Below the pieces are notes generated by a model. That model was not told the DNA's origin and ran no database searches. It saw only the letters and a list, made by a program, of their open reading frames with translations. Position numbers and translations under genes: made by a program. Of a stretch of 64,000 nucleotides of DNA, positions 17,209 through 28,120 are shown piece by piece. Source of the DNA: Trinickia sp. Y13 (GTDB lineage Bacteria; Pseudomonadota; Gammaproteobacteria; Burkholderiales; Burkholderiaceae); the NCBI RefSeq assembly GCF_029522115.1, contig NZ_JAKWFK010000006.1, forward strand, positions 248,001-312,000, in the 5' to 3' direction. The stretch's first letter is position 1. Each line of letters starts with the position of its first letter.

Positions 17209-18576
17209 ATGCTCGACACACTCACCCAACGGATGGCGCGCGTCGTCAAGACGCTGCGCGGCGAAGCCCGCCTGACCGAAGCCAACACGCAGGAAATGCT
17301 GCGCGAAGTGCGTCTCGCGCTGCTCGAGGCCGACGTGGCGCTGCCGGTCGTGCGCGACTTCATCGCCAAGGTCAAGGAAAAGGCGCTCGGCGAAGAAGTG
17401 ATGCAAAGCCTGTCGCCGGGCCAAGCGCTCGTCGCCGTCGTCCAGCGCGAATTGACGGCCGTGATCGGCGGCGACTACGAGGGCCGCGCCGCGGAACTGA
17501 ATCTCGCTGTCACGCCGCCTGCCGTCATCCTCATGGCGGGTCTGCAAGGCGCGGGTAAAACCACCACGGCGGGCAAGCTCGCGAAGATGTTGCGCGAGAA
17601 GCACAAGAAGAAGGTGCTGACGGTCTCGTGCGACGTCTACCGTCCCGCCGCTATCGCACAGCTCAAGACGGTCACGGAGCAAGTCGGCGCCGATTTCTTC
17701 CCCTCGGAGCCGAATCAAAAGCCAGTCGACATCGCGCTTGGCGCTCTCGACTGGGCCAAGCGCCACTATCACGACGTGCTGATCGTCGACACCGCCGGCC
17801 GTCTGGGCATCGACGAGGCGATGATGCAAGAGATCGCCGCGCTGCATGCGGCCGTCAAGCCGGTCGAAACGCTGTTCGTGGTCGATGCGATGCTCGGCCA
17901 AGACGCGGTGAACACGGCCAAGGCGTTCAACGACGCGTTGCCCCTCACGGGCGTGGTGCTGACCAAGCTCGACGGCGACTCGCGCGGCGGTGCGGCGCTA
18001 TCGGTGCGCCACGTGACGGGCAAGCCGATCAAGTTCGTCGGCGTGGCGGAGAAACTCGACGGGCTCGAGGTGTTCTACCCCGAGCGGATGGCCAATCGCA
18101 TTCTCGGCATGGGCGACATTCTCGCGCTGGTCGAGGAAGCGCAGCGCAACGTCGATGTCAAGGCCGCGCAAAAGCTCGCCGACAAAGTCAAAAAAGGCGG
18201 CGACTTCGATCTCAACGATTTCCGCGCACAGCTGTCGCAGATGAAGAACATGGGCGGGCTGTCCACCTTGATGGATAAGTTGCCCGCGCAGTTCCAGCAA
18301 GCGGCGGCCGGCGCGGATATGGGCCAGGCCGAGAAGCAAATGCGCCGCATGGAAGGCATCATCAACTCCATGACCCCGGCCGAGCGGGCCAAGCCCGAGC
18401 TCATCAAAGCCACGCGCAAGCGCCGCATCGCGGCAGGCGCCGGGGTGCAGGTGCAGGAAGTGAACCGCATGCTCAATCAGTACGAGCAGATGCGCACGAT
18501 GATGAAAAAGCTCAAGGGCGGCAATCTGCAGAAAATGATGCGCGGCATGAAGGGCATGCTTCCGGGCATGCGTTGA
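17209..18576 (+). CDS. ffh: Signal recognition particle protein (SRP54 homologue)
   Basis: 455 aa. GTPase that with 4.5S RNA targets inner-membrane proteins co-translationally to the receptor FtsY. The N domain spans residues 1-90. The G domain has the P-loop GLQGAGKTT (111-119), DVYRPAA, DTAGRLG and TKLDGDSRGG motifs. The M domain (about 300-455) is rich in methionine and carries the RNA-binding helix-turn-helix and the C-terminal MMRGMKGMLPGM stretch. The 4.5S RNA gene is not in the window. Confidence 0.98.
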   Translation: MLDTLTQRMARVVKTLRGEARLTEANTQEMLREVRLALLEADVALPVVRDFIAKVKEKALGEEVMQSLSPGQALVAVVQRELTAVIGGDYEGRAAELNLAVTPPAVILMAGLQGAGKTTTAGKLAKMLREKHKKKVLTVSCDVYRPAAIAQLKTVTEQVGADFFPSEPNQKPVDIALGALDWAKRHYHDVLIVDTAGRLGIDEAMMQEIAALHAAVKPVETLFVVDAMLGQDAVNTAKAFNDALPLTGVVLTKLDGDSRGGAALSVRHVTGKPIKFVGVAEKLDGLEVFYPERMANRILGMGDILALVEEAQRNVDVKAAQKLADKVKKGGDFDLNDFRAQLSQMKNMGGLSTLMDKLPAQFQQAAAGADMGQAEKQMRRMEGIINSMTPAERAKPELIKATRKRRIAAGAGVQVQEVNRMLNQYEQMRTMMKKLKGGNLQKMMRGMKGMLPGMR

Positions 18577-18652
18577 GCTCAGGGGTTAATGCCGAGGCGC
18601 GCCGCCGCGCCCCGCTCCACACTATGTATACAGTCACTGCTCGCCGAACGCC

Positions 18653-19204
18653 ATGAATCGCGAAGAAGCTCTCCATATCTTTCAACACTCGGAAGAGATC
18701 GTCTCGGCCTCCGAGGTCAATGCGTCGATCGCGCGCATGGCCACGGCCATCCGCACGCAAATCGGCGAGGATTTCCCACTGCTGCTATCGGTGATGGGCG
18801 GGGCGGCCGTGTTTACGGGCATGCTGCTGCCGCATCTGGACTTCCCGCTCGAGTTCGACTACATCCACCTGACGCGCTACCGCAATACGACCAAAGGCAG
18901 CGCCGACATGCAGTGGCGCGTCGCGCCGGCGGAATCGGTGAAAGACCGCGTCGTGCTGGTGCTCGACGACATCCTCGATGAAGGGGAGACCATGGCCGCG
19001 ATTCGCGATCGGATTCTCGCGATGGGCGCCAAGCGCTTCCTGAGCGCGGTGTTGTGCGAAAAGCAAATCGCAAAAGCCAAACCGCTGCGTCCCGATTTCT
19101 GCGGCTTCGAAGTGCCCGATCGCTACGTGTTCGGTTGCGGCATGGACGCGAAGGGCTACTGGCGCAACTTGCCGGCCATTCGCGCGCTGACGGAAGGCGC
19201 CTGA
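18653..19204 (+). CDS. hpt: Hypoxanthine-guanine phosphoribosyltransferase
   Basis: 183 aa. Purine salvage enzyme that joins hypoxanthine or guanine to PRPP. The PRPP-binding loop VVLVLDDILDEGETM lies at residues 100-114, and the metal/pyrophosphate region near residue 50 (VMGGAAVF). Type I phosphoribosyltransferase fold of normal length. It follows ffh by 76 bp on the same strand and is convergent with proS. Confidence 0.9.
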   Translation: MNREEALHIFQHSEEIVSASEVNASIARMATAIRTQIGEDFPLLLSVMGGAAVFTGMLLPHLDFPLEFDYIHLTRYRNTTKGSADMQWRVAPAESVKDRVVLVLDDILDEGETMAAIRDRILAMGAKRFLSAVLCEKQIAKAKPLRPDFCGFEVPDRYVFGCGMDAKGYWRNLPAIRALTEGA

Positions 19205-19339
19205 CGCGCGCGACCGGCGACGCGCTCGATCGGCACGCGCCCTAAGAGCGAAGCCTTCGGCTAGCGGGCGGGCTGCATCCGGCGTGCTGCGACGGGGCGC
19301 GGGAGAGGCGCCCAGCGCAGCGCCGAAGCCGCTTGCCAA

Positions 19340-19372
19340 CGATGGGCCGCGAGCCGGAGCGGCGGCCCATCG
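19340..19372. terminator. Hairpin between convergent hpt and proS
   Basis: Perfect 11-bp stem CGATGGGCCGC / GCGGCCCATCG with an 11-nt loop, 5 bp beyond the proS stop. No long T-run, but the position between convergent genes fits a shared terminator. Confidence 0.6.
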
Positions 19373-19377
19373 GTTCC

Positions 19378-21129
19378 TTAGCGTGCGAGACCCGTGCTGG
19401 CGAGCGCCGTGCGAATCTTCTCGGCGGTGGTAACAGCAGCCTCGTCGATCGGAAGCAAGGTCGCTTGCGCATCGCGACGGCCCTGATATTCCACCTTGCC
19501 TTCCTTGAGCCCGCGCTCGCCGATCACGAGGCGATGCGGCACGCCGATCAACTCCCAATCGGCGAACATGACGCCCGGGCGCTCGCCTCGATCGTCGAGA
19601 ATCACGTCGATCCCCGCCTGCGTCAGTTGCGCATAGAGCTTGTCCGTTTCGGCGCGCACGCTCTCGCTGCGGTCGTAGCCCATCGGGCACAGCACGAGTT
19701 CGAACGGCGCGATCGCTTCCGGCCAGATGATGCCGCGCTCGTCGAAGTTCTGCTCGATGGCCGCGCCGAGGATGCGTGTGATGCCGATGCCGTAACAGCC
19801 CATGACCATCGGCTGCGGCTTGCCGGTCTCATCGAGGAAGGTCGCGCCCATTGCCTCGGAGTACTTCGTGCCGAGCTGAAACACGTGCCCCACTTCGATG
19901 CCGCGGCAGATTTCGATCGTGCCCTTGCCGTCGGGCGAGGGATCGCCCGGGCGCACGTTGCGGATATCCGCGACGATGGGCTCGGGCAGGTCGCGCCCCC
20001 AATTCACGCCGGTCGTGTGATAGTCGAGCTCGTTCGAACCGACGACGAAGTCGCTCATGTTCGCCACCGTGCGATCGGCGACGACCTTAACCGGCTTTTT
20101 CGTGCCGATCGGGCCGAGATACCCTGGCGGCGTGCCGAACCATTCGACGATCTCGGCTTCGGTAGCGAATCGGAACCCTGCGAGACCCGGCAGCTTGCCG
20201 ACCTTCACCTCGTTCAAGTCGTGATCGCCGCGCAGCATCAACAACCAAATGGTCGGCTCGGCGCCCTCGTTGTCCGTCGCAAGGATGATCGATTTGATCG
20301 TGCGCTCGAGCGGGATGTTCAACAGTTGGGCGACCGCTTCGCACTTGGCCTTGCCGGGCGTGGCCGTCTTTTGCATTGCCTCGCGCGGCGCGGCGCGCTC
20401 GGCGTAGAGCGGCAACGCTTCGGCCGCTTCGACGTTGGCCGCGAAATCGGATGACGGGCAGTAGGCGATATCGTCTTCGCCCGTCGCCGCGATGACGTGA
20501 AATTCCTGCGAGCGATTGCCGCCGATCGCTCCGCTATCGGCCGCGACAGCGCGAAAGTGGAGCCCAATGCGCGTGAAGATGCGCACGTAGGCGTCGAACA
20601 TTTTCTGATACGACTCTTGCAGCCCGGCCTGGTCCTTGTCGAACGAGTAGGCGTCCTTCATCGTGAACTCGCGGCCGCGCATTACGCCGAAACGAGGACG
20701 AATTTCATCGCGGAACTTCGTCTGAATCTGATAGAAGTTCACCGGCATTTGCCGGTAGCTCTTGATCTGGTTGCGCGCGATGTCGGTCACCACCTCTTCG
20801 TGCGTCGGACCGAGCACGAAATCGCTCTGTTTGCGATCCTTGAAGCGCAGCAATTCGGGGCCGTACTGTTCCCAGCGCCCCGATTCCTGCCACAGCTCGG
20901 CCGGCTGCACCGTCGGCATCAACAGCTCGAGCGCGCCCGCGCGGTTCATCTCCTCGCGCACGATCGCCTCGACCTTGCGGATCGAGCGCAAGCCGACGGG
21001 CAGATAGCTGTAGACGCCGCCTGCCACGCGCCGAATCATCCCCGCGCGCAACATCAATTTGTGGCTGACGACTTCCGCGTCCGCCGGAGCTTCCTTCAAG
21101 GTGCCGATAAAGAAACGGGTGGCTTTCAT
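19378..21129 (-). CDS. proS: Prolyl-tRNA synthetase, bacterial type
   Basis: 583 aa. Class IIa synthetase charging tRNA-Pro. The catalytic core has TXE-like GPTHEE (108-113), motif 2 [17 protein letters not shown] (139-155) and motif 3 [13 protein letters not shown]. Between motifs 2 and 3 lies the long insertion domain (about residues 220-400) that edits mischarged alanyl-tRNA-Pro. The anticodon-binding domain ends the protein. The start [15 protein letters not shown] is the family N terminus. A 10-bp hairpin lies 19 bp before the start. Confidence 0.97.
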   Translation of the reverse strand: MKATRFFIGTLKEAPADAEVVSHKLMLRAGMIRRVAGGVYSYLPVGLRSIRKVEAIVREEMNRAGALELLMPTVQPAELWQESGRWEQYGPELLRFKDRKQSDFVLGPTHEEVVTDIARNQIKSYRQMPVNFYQIQTKFRDEIRPRFGVMRGREFTMKDAYSFDKDQAGLQESYQKMFDAYVRIFTRIGLHFRAVAADSGAIGGNRSQEFHVIAATGEDDIAYCPSSDFAANVEAAEALPLYAERAAPREAMQKTATPGKAKCEAVAQLLNIPLERTIKSIILATDNEGAEPTIWLLMLRGDHDLNEVKVGKLPGLAGFRFATEAEIVEWFGTPPGYLGPIGTKKPVKVVADRTVANMSDFVVGSNELDYHTTGVNWGRDLPEPIVADIRNVRPGDPSPDGKGTIEICRGIEVGHVFQLGTKYSEAMGATFLDETGKPQPMVMGCYGIGITRILGAAIEQNFDERGIIWPEAIAPFELVLCPMGYDRSESVRAETDKLYAQLTQAGIDVILDDRGERPGVMFADWELIGVPHRLVIGERGLKEGKVEYQGRRDAQATLLPIDEAAVTTAEKIRTALASTGLAR

Positions 21130-21147
21130 TCAACAATTTTCCAAAAG

Positions 21148-21170
21148 CGGCAGCTCGCAGCGAGCTGCCG
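21148..21170 (-). promoter_or_regulatory. Strong hairpin in the proS leader
   Basis: CGGCAGCTCG - 3-nt loop - CGAGCTGCCG, a perfect 10-bp stem, followed on the minus strand by CTTTTGG and, 19 bp downstream, the proS ATG. It looks like a terminator or attenuator stem. Confidence 0.6.
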
Positions 21171-21331
21171 GAAGAGGGGAACGAGTGATTCGGGACATCA
21201 GCGAGAACCGCCGCCGTGCCGGCAGCATAGCCGACATCGCCTAGCCAAGCGCGTGCGCGATTCGTCAGACAAGCCATCGACAGCATGAGGCACGATTGAT
21301 GCGACGTCCGGACCCCTTCTGGTGCATGCCG

Positions 21332-21360
21332 ATGCCAAAGGCTCGTTATCTGTTTATAAT
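21332..21360 (+). promoter_or_regulatory. Predicted rppH promoter
   Basis: ATGCCA - 17 bp - TATAAT: a perfect -10 with a 4/6 -35, 33 bp before the rppH start. Confidence 0.6.
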
Positions 21361-21393
21361 CAAAGCAATTTTAAAGGATTCGAAGGTGGTTGT

Positions 21394-22029
21394 ATGCTGG
21401 ATCGCGAAGGCTTTCGCCCGAACGTCGGCATCATCCTCTTGAACGCGCACAACGAGGTGTTTTGGGGTAAGCGGCTGCGTGAACATTCCTGGCAATTTCC
21501 GCAAGGGGGCATCAAGTATGGCGAGACCCCTTTGCAAGCGATGTATCGGGAGTTACACGAAGAAACCGGCTTGCGCCCGGAGCACGTCAAGATCATCGGT
21601 CGCACGCGCGACTGGCTGCGTTACGAGGTGCCGGACAAGTTCATCAAGCGCGAAGTACGTGGCCACTACCGCGGCCAGAAACAGATCTGGTTTCTGCTTC
21701 GAATGGTCGGCCGCGACTGCGATATCTGCCTTCGCGCCACCGATCATCCCGAATTCGACGCTTGGCGCTGGAACGAGTATTGGGTCCCGCTCGATGCTGT
21801 GATCGAGTTCAAGCGGGATGTCTATCAATTGGCGCTGACCGAGCTGTCGCGCTTTTTGCGGCGTGCTGCGCCGCGCACGGAGAAGCCGCGCGGCCCTCAT
21901 CACGGTCATCGCTATCCACGCGTGTCGCCCTCGGCGCAACTGCCGGGAACGAACGGCGCGATCATGCAAGCGTCCGATGGCCCCGATCCATCGCCCTGCT
22001 CCGCGCCAAGTCTGATCTTGCCCGACTAA
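21394..22029 (+). CDS. rppH: RNA pyrophosphohydrolase (Nudix)
   Basis: 211 aa. Removes pyrophosphate from the 5' end of mRNAs, which triggers RNase E decay. The Nudix box [20 protein letters not shown] (with TGL following) covers residues 38-60. The first 160 residues match the family; the last 50 are a Pro/Ser-rich tail without obvious structure. The frame extends upstream, but ATG 21394 has AAGGTGG seven bases before it and gives the usual [10 protein letters not shown] start. A predicted promoter lies just upstream. It is divergent from proS. Confidence 0.95.
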   Translation: MLDREGFRPNVGIILLNAHNEVFWGKRLREHSWQFPQGGIKYGETPLQAMYRELHEETGLRPEHVKIIGRTRDWLRYEVPDKFIKREVRGHYRGQKQIWFLLRMVGRDCDICLRATDHPEFDAWRWNEYWVPLDAVIEFKRDVYQLALTELSRFLRRAAPRTEKPRGPHHGHRYPRVSPSAQLPGTNGAIMQASDGPDPSPCSAPSLILPD

Positions 22030-22204
22030 CGAGGGGCGCGCCTGCGCGCCGCCTCCGTTCGATGCCCCGCGCCGGATGCGTCCGGTGCCGGTAGCCTCGC
22101 ACAACCTGTCGCCCGCCAAATCGCCCCGCGATGCTCACGCGCGTACGCACCGGCGCTATCATTCGGTTCTTCGAATCTTTGCGCCCCTTATCGAGGTATC
22201 CATA

Positions 22205-22759
22205 TTGAAAGCGATCGTTCTCGCGCTGACCTGCCTGGCCGGCGGCGCCATCCTGGCCGGCTGCTCGCACATGCCTGCCAATCCCAAAGACGACAGCACG
22301 TTTCAATACTTGCTCGATCGCAAGTCGGAATGGGCCGAAAACAAGGTCGAGACACTGCCGCCGCTGCCGCACGAGCAAGATCTGATCGCGTTCGACGTGT
22401 CGCAGAACACGCCGCTGCACTTCGCGATCGATTCCAACTCACTAACGGTGCAGTCCGACGGCGTCGTGCGCTACACCGTGGTCATTACGAGCCCGAGCGG
22501 CGCACGCAACATCAACTATGAAGGCATTCGCTGCGAGACTTACGAATGGCGGCTCTACGCCGGCCTGAACGCAGAGCATAACGGCTGGGACCGGACCGTC
22601 GCGAACGATTGGTCGCGTATCGAAAACAGCGAGCTGAACGCCTATCACGCAGCGCTGTATCAGGACTATTTCTGCGCAAACAAGATGCCGACGGGGAAAG
22701 CCAAGATGATCGTCGACAATATGCGCCACCATCGGACAGCGGCGTCGCTGATTCATTAG
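22205..22759 (+). CDS. CNP1-like lipoprotein
   Basis: 184 aa from a TTG start. Lipoprotein signal peptide with lipobox LAGC, lipidated Cys20, then a domain of the CNP1 (cryptic neisserial protein 1) family. Visible conserved stretch: YEGIRCETYEWRLYAGL and DYFCANKMP, with two cysteines that could pair in the periplasm. Function unknown. TTG 22205 is chosen because it sits at the beginning of the signal peptide and has GAGG about 10 bp upstream; the ATG at the start of the frame would add 43 unlike residues. Convergent with proB. Confidence 0.82.
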   Translation: MKAIVLALTCLAGGAILAGCSHMPANPKDDSTFQYLLDRKSEWAENKVETLPPLPHEQDLIAFDVSQNTPLHFAIDSNSLTVQSDGVVRYTVVITSPSGARNINYEGIRCETYEWRLYAGLNAEHNGWDRTVANDWSRIENSELNAYHAALYQDYFCANKMPTGKAKMIVDNMRHHRTAASLIH

Positions 22760-22768
22760 GGCCGTGTG

Positions 22769-22796
22769 CTACGCGAGGCTTATGGGCCTCGCGTAT
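22769..22796. terminator. Hairpin between convergent CNP1-like gene and proB
   Basis: TACGCGAGGC - 6-nt loop - GCCTCGCGTA, a perfect 10-bp stem beginning 10 bp after the lipoprotein stop. Likely shared terminator. Confidence 0.65.
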
Positions 22797-22873
22797 TCGT
22801 CCCCGTGAAGAGCTTCCATCGGGAAACGCGCCGGAAAGGCCTGGCGCAGGCCAACGCCTGCCCAGCCCTGCCT

Positions 22874-23992
22874 TCAAACCAGCACGAGATTGTCGCGGTG
22901 AATCAGTTCCGGCTCGAGCATATAGCCCAGGACGGTCTCGATTTCAGAGCTCGGGTGCCGCTGAATCAGCTTGGCCTCCGCGCTGCTGTAGTTCGTGAGC
23001 CCGCGCGCCACTTCGCGGCCGGCGGTATTGACGCAGGCAATGACCTCGCCGCGCGCGAACGCTCCTTGGACGTCGACCACGCCGATCGGCAGCAGGCTCT
23101 TGCCGCTCACCGTTAGCTTTTCGACCGCGCCGTCATCGATGACCACATGCCCCCGCACCTGCAGGTGATCGGCCATCCATTGTTTGCGCGCCGCGAGGCG
23201 GGCAGTGCGCGCAACGAGTTGCGTCCCGATCGCCTCGCCCGCGGCAAGCCGGGTGAGCACGTCCGCCTCTCTACCGCTGGCGACGATCGTGTTCGCGCCG
23301 CTACCGGCCGCGCGCTTCGCGGCTAGGATCTTCGTGAGCATGCCGCCGCGCCCGATGGCGGAACCGGCGCCCCCGGCCATCGCCTCGAGTTCGGGCGCGC
23401 CGGCATCGGCTTCGCGCACGAGCTTGGCCGCCGGGTCCTTGCGCGGATCCGCCGTGAACAAGCCCTGCTGATCGGTCAGGATGATCAGCGCGTCGCCCTC
23501 GATCAGGTTTGCCACGAGCGCGCCGAGCGTGTCGTTGTCGCCGAACTTGATCTCGTCGGTCACGACCGTGTCGTTTTCATTGATGATCGGAACGACGCCC
23601 AAGCGCAACAGCGTGAGCAGCGTCGAGCGCGCATTCAAGTAGCGCTCTCTGTCGGCCAAATCCGCATGCGTCAGAAGAATTTGCGCTGTCCGGATGCCGT
23701 ATTGCGCGAACCGGCTTTCGTAGACTTGCGCAAGCCCCATTTGCCCCACGGCGGCGGCGGCCTGCAATTCGTCGATCTCGCGCGGACGCTTCGCCCACCC
23801 GAGCCGCTGCATGCCTTCCGCGATCGCCCCCGAGCTGACGAGCACCACTTCCTTGCCGCGCTGGCGCAATTGCGCGATTTGCTCCGCCCACAAGCCGATC
23901 GCCGCTTGATCGAGCCCGCGCCCCTCGTTCGTCACGAGGCTCGATCCCACCTTGACAACCAAACGCTTCGAATCCGCGATGACAGAGCGCAT
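22874..23992 (-). CDS. proB: Glutamate 5-kinase
   Basis: 372 aa. Phosphorylates glutamate in the first step of proline synthesis; normally feedback-inhibited by proline. The amino acid kinase domain begins [17 protein letters not shown] and includes the [14 protein letters not shown] and KFGDNDTL segments. The C-terminal PUA domain (about 285-372) includes GKSLLPIGV and the RGLTNYSS motif. The frame has an ATG 36 bp upstream; ATG 23992 gives the standard MRS start. It lies downstream of obgE on the same strand. Confidence 0.96.
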   Translation of the reverse strand: MRSVIADSKRLVVKVGSSLVTNEGRGLDQAAIGLWAEQIAQLRQRGKEVVLVSSGAIAEGMQRLGWAKRPREIDELQAAAAVGQMGLAQVYESRFAQYGIRTAQILLTHADLADRERYLNARSTLLTLLRLGVVPIINENDTVVTDEIKFGDNDTLGALVANLIEGDALIILTDQQGLFTADPRKDPAAKLVREADAGAPELEAMAGGAGSAIGRGGMLTKILAAKRAAGSGANTIVASGREADVLTRLAAGEAIGTQLVARTARLAARKQWMADHLQVRGHVVIDDGAVEKLTVSGKSLLPIGVVDVQGAFARGEVIACVNTAGREVARGLTNYSSAEAKLIQRHPSSEIETVLGYMLEPELIHRDNLVLV

Positions 23993-24090
23993 CGTGCGAC
24001 AGTCTCCATGAGTGATCGGTGAACCCACGCCCGGGCGACGCGAAGAGCCGTTAGCCCGAGCGGGCGGCCGTTACCGCGGCCAGGCAGGGG

Positions 24091-25245
<1,155 letters not shown>

Positions 25246-25281
25246 TCACCATGCCGGTGCGGCAAAGCCGCGCACAGAAGA

Positions 25282-25312
25282 AAAAAGGCCCCGCCAACCA
25301 CGCGGGGCCTTC
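25282..25312 (-). terminator. Intrinsic terminator after rpmA
   Basis: On the minus strand: AAGGCCCCGC - 7-nt loop - GCGGGGCCTT followed by a T-run. A 10-bp stem 31 bp beyond the rpmA stop. It separates the ribosomal protein genes from obgE. Confidence 0.88.
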
Positions 25313-25342
25313 CTGCCGTGTCGCTCCCGTGTCTGATCGATG

Positions 25343-25606
25343 TCAGACCGCGGCTGGGACGACGGTGACCAAATGCTTTTTGTCGGCGCCCTTCGTCGTG
25401 AACTTGACGTGGCCGTCGATCAACGCGAACAGCGTGTGATCCTTGCCGATACCGACGTTATCGCCCGGGTGCATACGCGTGCCGCGTTGACGCACGATGA
25501 TGCCGCCGGCATTGATCGCTTGGCCGCCGTACACCTTGACGCCGAGGCGCTTCGACTCGGAATCGCGGCCATTGCGGGAAGACCCGCCTGCTTTTTTGTG
25601 TGCCAT
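25343..25606 (-). CDS. rpmA: 50S ribosomal protein L27
   Basis: 87 aa, complete. N terminus [19 protein letters not shown], which reaches the peptidyl transferase centre, without the cleavable extension seen in Firmicutes. The [21 protein letters not shown] core is the family signature. Follows rplU by 24 bp and ends before a strong terminator. Confidence 0.99.
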   Translation of the reverse strand: MAHKKAGGSSRNGRDSESKRLGVKVYGGQAINAGGIIVRQRGTRMHPGDNVGIGKDHTLFALIDGHVKFTTKGADKKHLVTVVPAAV

Positions 25607-25630
25607 CTGATTGCTCCTTAACCGGCGCGC

Positions 25631-25942
25631 TTACGCATTGATCGCGTCGATGCGCAGTTCGGTATAGTTCTGGCGGTGACCACCATGCTTTTGGTAGTGC
25701 TTCCGGCGACGCATCTTGAAGATCGTCACTTTGGCGTGCCGCCCATGAGATACGACGGTAGCCTTGACGGAAGCCCCACTGACCAGCGGCGTACCGAATT
25801 GAATCGATTCACCTTCGCCTACCGCGAGAACCTGGTCGAGCGTGATTTCAGCGTCAATGTCTGCCGGTATCTGTTCTACTTTCAATTTTTCGCCGACAGC
25901 AACCTTATACTGCTTGCCGCCGGTTTTTATGACCGCGTACAT
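25631..25942 (-). CDS. rplU: 50S ribosomal protein L21
   Basis: 103 aa, start [14 protein letters not shown] and the conserved [24 protein letters not shown]-binding stretch near the C terminus. The frame is open upstream, but ATG 25942 is the family start and has GAGG nine bases before it. A near-consensus promoter lies 148 bp upstream. Confidence 0.99.
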
Positions 25943-26089
25943 TGAGAACCTCACTCTGTGTGCGCCACTTTCGTGGACGCCTTTTCCAAACAAACTTACC
26001 CGCCGGCCGCGACACTTTCGCTCGCCGCCATCGCTCGGTTTGTTTGCTTCGCTTTTCTTTTTCCCACGCACCGTGCGTGAAAACGCGTG

Positions 26090-26118
26090 ATTATACATGG
26101 GGTTAGGCGCACAGTCAA
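26090..26118 (-). promoter_or_regulatory. Predicted rplU-rpmA promoter
   Basis: TTGACT - 17 bp - TATAAT on the minus strand, 11 of 12 consensus bases with ideal spacing. It predicts a leader of about 140 nt before rplU. Confidence 0.85.
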
Positions 26119-26205
26119 AGTCCCCTGCGGGAGGTCGTCGGCGGTTCCCTCGTGCGCGGCGCCACAGCCAGCGCCGACGGCCCCTCGGAGCGCCCCATAA
26201 CCCTT

Positions 26206-26211
26206 TATAAT
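26206..26211 (+). promoter_or_regulatory. Predicted -10 element of octaprenyl diphosphate synthase gene
   Basis: Perfect TATAAT 26 bp before the start codon, on the opposite strand to the rplU promoter. The -35 region is G+C-rich and unlike consensus, so this promoter may need an activator or be weak. Confidence 0.45.
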
Positions 26212-26237
26212 CCGCGGCACCACCCATTTTTTTGATC

Positions 26238-27230
26238 ATGTCGTCGACCGCCACCTCCTCTCCCAGCGCCGCCAACTTGCTCGCTCCCATCTCGGAAGAC
26301 ATGGAGCAGGTCAATCGCGTCATCCGGCAACGTTTGGCCTCCGAGGTGATGCTCATCAATCAGATCTCGGAATACATCATCGGCGCCGGCGGCAAGCGGC
26401 TGCGCCCCGCGCTGCTGCTGCTGGTCGCGCGCGCGCTCGGCGACTCGACGGGGCACCGGCACGAGCTCGCGGCGATCGTCGAGTTCATCCACACGGCCAC
26501 GCTCCTACACGACGACGTCGTCGACGAATCCGATCTGCGGCGCGGCCGCCAAACGGCAAACGCCTTGTTCGGCAACGCTGCAAGTGTGCTCGTGGGCGAT
26601 TTTCTCTATTCGCGCTCGTTCCAAATGATGGTCGGCATCGGGAAGATGCGCGTCATGGAAATCCTCTCCGAAGCGACGAATATCATCTCCGAAGGCGAGG
26701 TGTTGCAGCTTCTGAACATGCATGACGCGGATGTCGACGAAGCGCGGTACATGCAGGTCATCCGCTATAAGACGGCGAAGCTATTCGAGGCGGCGGCGCA
26801 ACTGGGCGCCGTCATCTCTGGCGCCGACGCCCGCATCGAGGCGGCTGCCGCCGAGTTTGGCCGCCGCATCGGCACCGCATTCCAGATCATGGACGATTGG
26901 CTCGATTACACGGGCACGGCCGAGTCGATGGGCAAAAATGCCGGCGACGATCTGCGCGAAGGCAAGCCCACGCTGCCGCTGATTTACTTGATCGAGCGCG
27001 GCACGCCTGAGCAATCGGCGCTTGCGCGCGAGGCGATCGAGCACGGGGGCACGGACCGTTTCGAGACGATCTTCGAAGCGATCACGCGCTCGGGCGCGCT
27101 CGATCACACGCTCGAATGCGCCAAGCGCGAGGCCCAGGCCGCCGCGGAAGCGATTTCTGCGTTTCCGGATTCCCTTTACAAGGAAAGCCTGCTAGAATTA
27201 TGTTTTTACTCGACGGCGCGCCAGTCTTGA
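26238..27230 (+). CDS. ispB: Octaprenyl diphosphate synthase (trans-polyprenyl synthase)
   Basis: 330 aa. Extends farnesyl diphosphate with isopentenyl diphosphate to make the ubiquinone side chain. First Asp-rich motif DDVVD ([15 protein letters not shown]) and second DDWLDY (MDDWLDYTG) are intact, as is the GGKRLRP segment. It is divergent from rplU-rpmA, as in E. coli. The chain length is inferred from the family and from the ubiquinone-8 of Burkholderiaceae, not from a diagnostic residue. A TTG two codons upstream is ignored in favour of ATG 26238. Confidence 0.93.
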
Positions 27231-27271
27231 ACGAGACTGATCAGCGGCGAGAGTCCAAGCAGGTCCCAATT

Positions 27272-27348
27272 CGGGGTGTAGCTTAGCCTGGTAGAGCGCT
27301 ACGTTCGGGACGTAGAGGCCGGAGGTTCGAATCCTCTCACCCCGACCA
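27272..27348 (+). tRNA. tRNA-Pro (anticodon CGG)
   Basis: 77 nt with encoded CCA. Acceptor stem CGGGGTG / CACCCCG, anticodon stem CTACG / CGTAG with loop TTCGGGA, hence anticodon CGG reading CCG, and T-arm GGAGG-TTCGAAT-CCTCT. It lies 41 bp after ispB and has its own terminator. A weak TTTACA - 18 bp - TATGTT promoter candidate lies at the end of ispB. tRNA genes are common island insertion sites, but no integrase or repeated tRNA end is seen here. Confidence 0.97.
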
Positions 27349-27429
27349 GAATTTCTTAGAAATCGACGGTTTAGCCAAAATTTCCGTCGTTGTATTGCTG
27401 CAGTAGGATGCGTAGCACAAACGTTTGAT

Positions 27430-27467
27430 AAAGCCTTGCGGATCTCTTTGGTTCGCGGGGCTTTTTT
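27430..27467 (+). terminator. Intrinsic terminator downstream of tRNA-Pro
   Basis: AAAGCCTTGCG / CGCGGGGCTTT, 11 pairs including two G-T wobbles, 13-nt loop, then TTTTTT within and after the stem base. Confidence 0.75.
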
Positions 27468-27582
27468 CATTGCAGCAACGCAATCATGACGACGACAAGC
27501 ACCCCATACTCTCAGGCAACGGCCGCCAATCGCGAAGCCATTGGGCTTCGCGTCGGCTCTGCACAACCTCCACTCTGAAAAC

Positions 27583-27927
27583 TCAGGCGAAAACGAAGTA
27601 CTTGCGCACCGTCTCCACGACTTCCCAAGTGCCCTTCATGCCGGGCTCGATCACGAACACGTCGCCGGCCTTTAGGTGTACAGGCTGCTCGCCTTCCGGC
27701 GTGATGATGCAATAGCCGTCGAGGAAATGGCAGAACTCCCATTTCTCGTAATTCACCTCGAACTTGCCCGGCGTGCAGATCCAAGTGCCCATGATCTTGC
27801 TGCCGTCCTTGGAGGCGTACGCGTTGAGGTTAACGGTGTGCGGATCTCCGCCGATGCGTTTCCACTTGGTCGCATCGACAACCGGGGTCGGGCAGGTTTC
27901 GCGCAAAACGGTGATGAAATCGGACAT
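27583..27927 (-). CDS. Small cupin-domain protein (Cupin_3 / DUF861, EutQ-like)
   Basis: 114 aa, a single cupin barrel. The KWEFCHFLDGYCIITPEG and LKAGDVFVIEPGMKGTWEV segments match the DUF861 group, which includes enzymes related to (S)-ureidoglycine aminohydrolase and EutQ. The ligand is not predictable. The frame is open upstream, but ATG 27927 has GGAG eight bases before it. It stands alone between the tRNA and a transporter gene, pointing away from the latter. Confidence 0.85.
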   Translation of the reverse strand: MSDFITVLRETCPTPVVDATKWKRIGGDPHTVNLNAYASKDGSKIMGTWICTPGKFEVNYEKWEFCHFLDGYCIITPEGEQPVHLKAGDVFVIEPGMKGTWEVVETVRKYFVFA

Positions 27928-28120
27928 TTGTCTGCTCCAAGCTGTCGGATAAGGGTCAGCCACGTTAGCAGACAGAGACACGCCGGGGCTTGTTCGGATC
28001 CGACACGTAGCGCGTGCGGATCCGACATGCGGTGATCGAAGCACGTCGCAAGGTCCCGGCTGAGCAATCCCGCTCTGCTATATTCTTGCCATCCCTTTTC
28101 TTTGCCACACCGCACGACGC

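Noticed and set aside
27272-27470. tRNA-Pro as a genomic-island attachment site
   Set aside because: No integrase and no duplicated tRNA end found in the window.
27198-27566. 122-codon minus-strand frame containing GERIRTSGLYVPNVALYQ
   Set aside because: This peptide is the classic spurious translation of the complement of tRNA-Pro.
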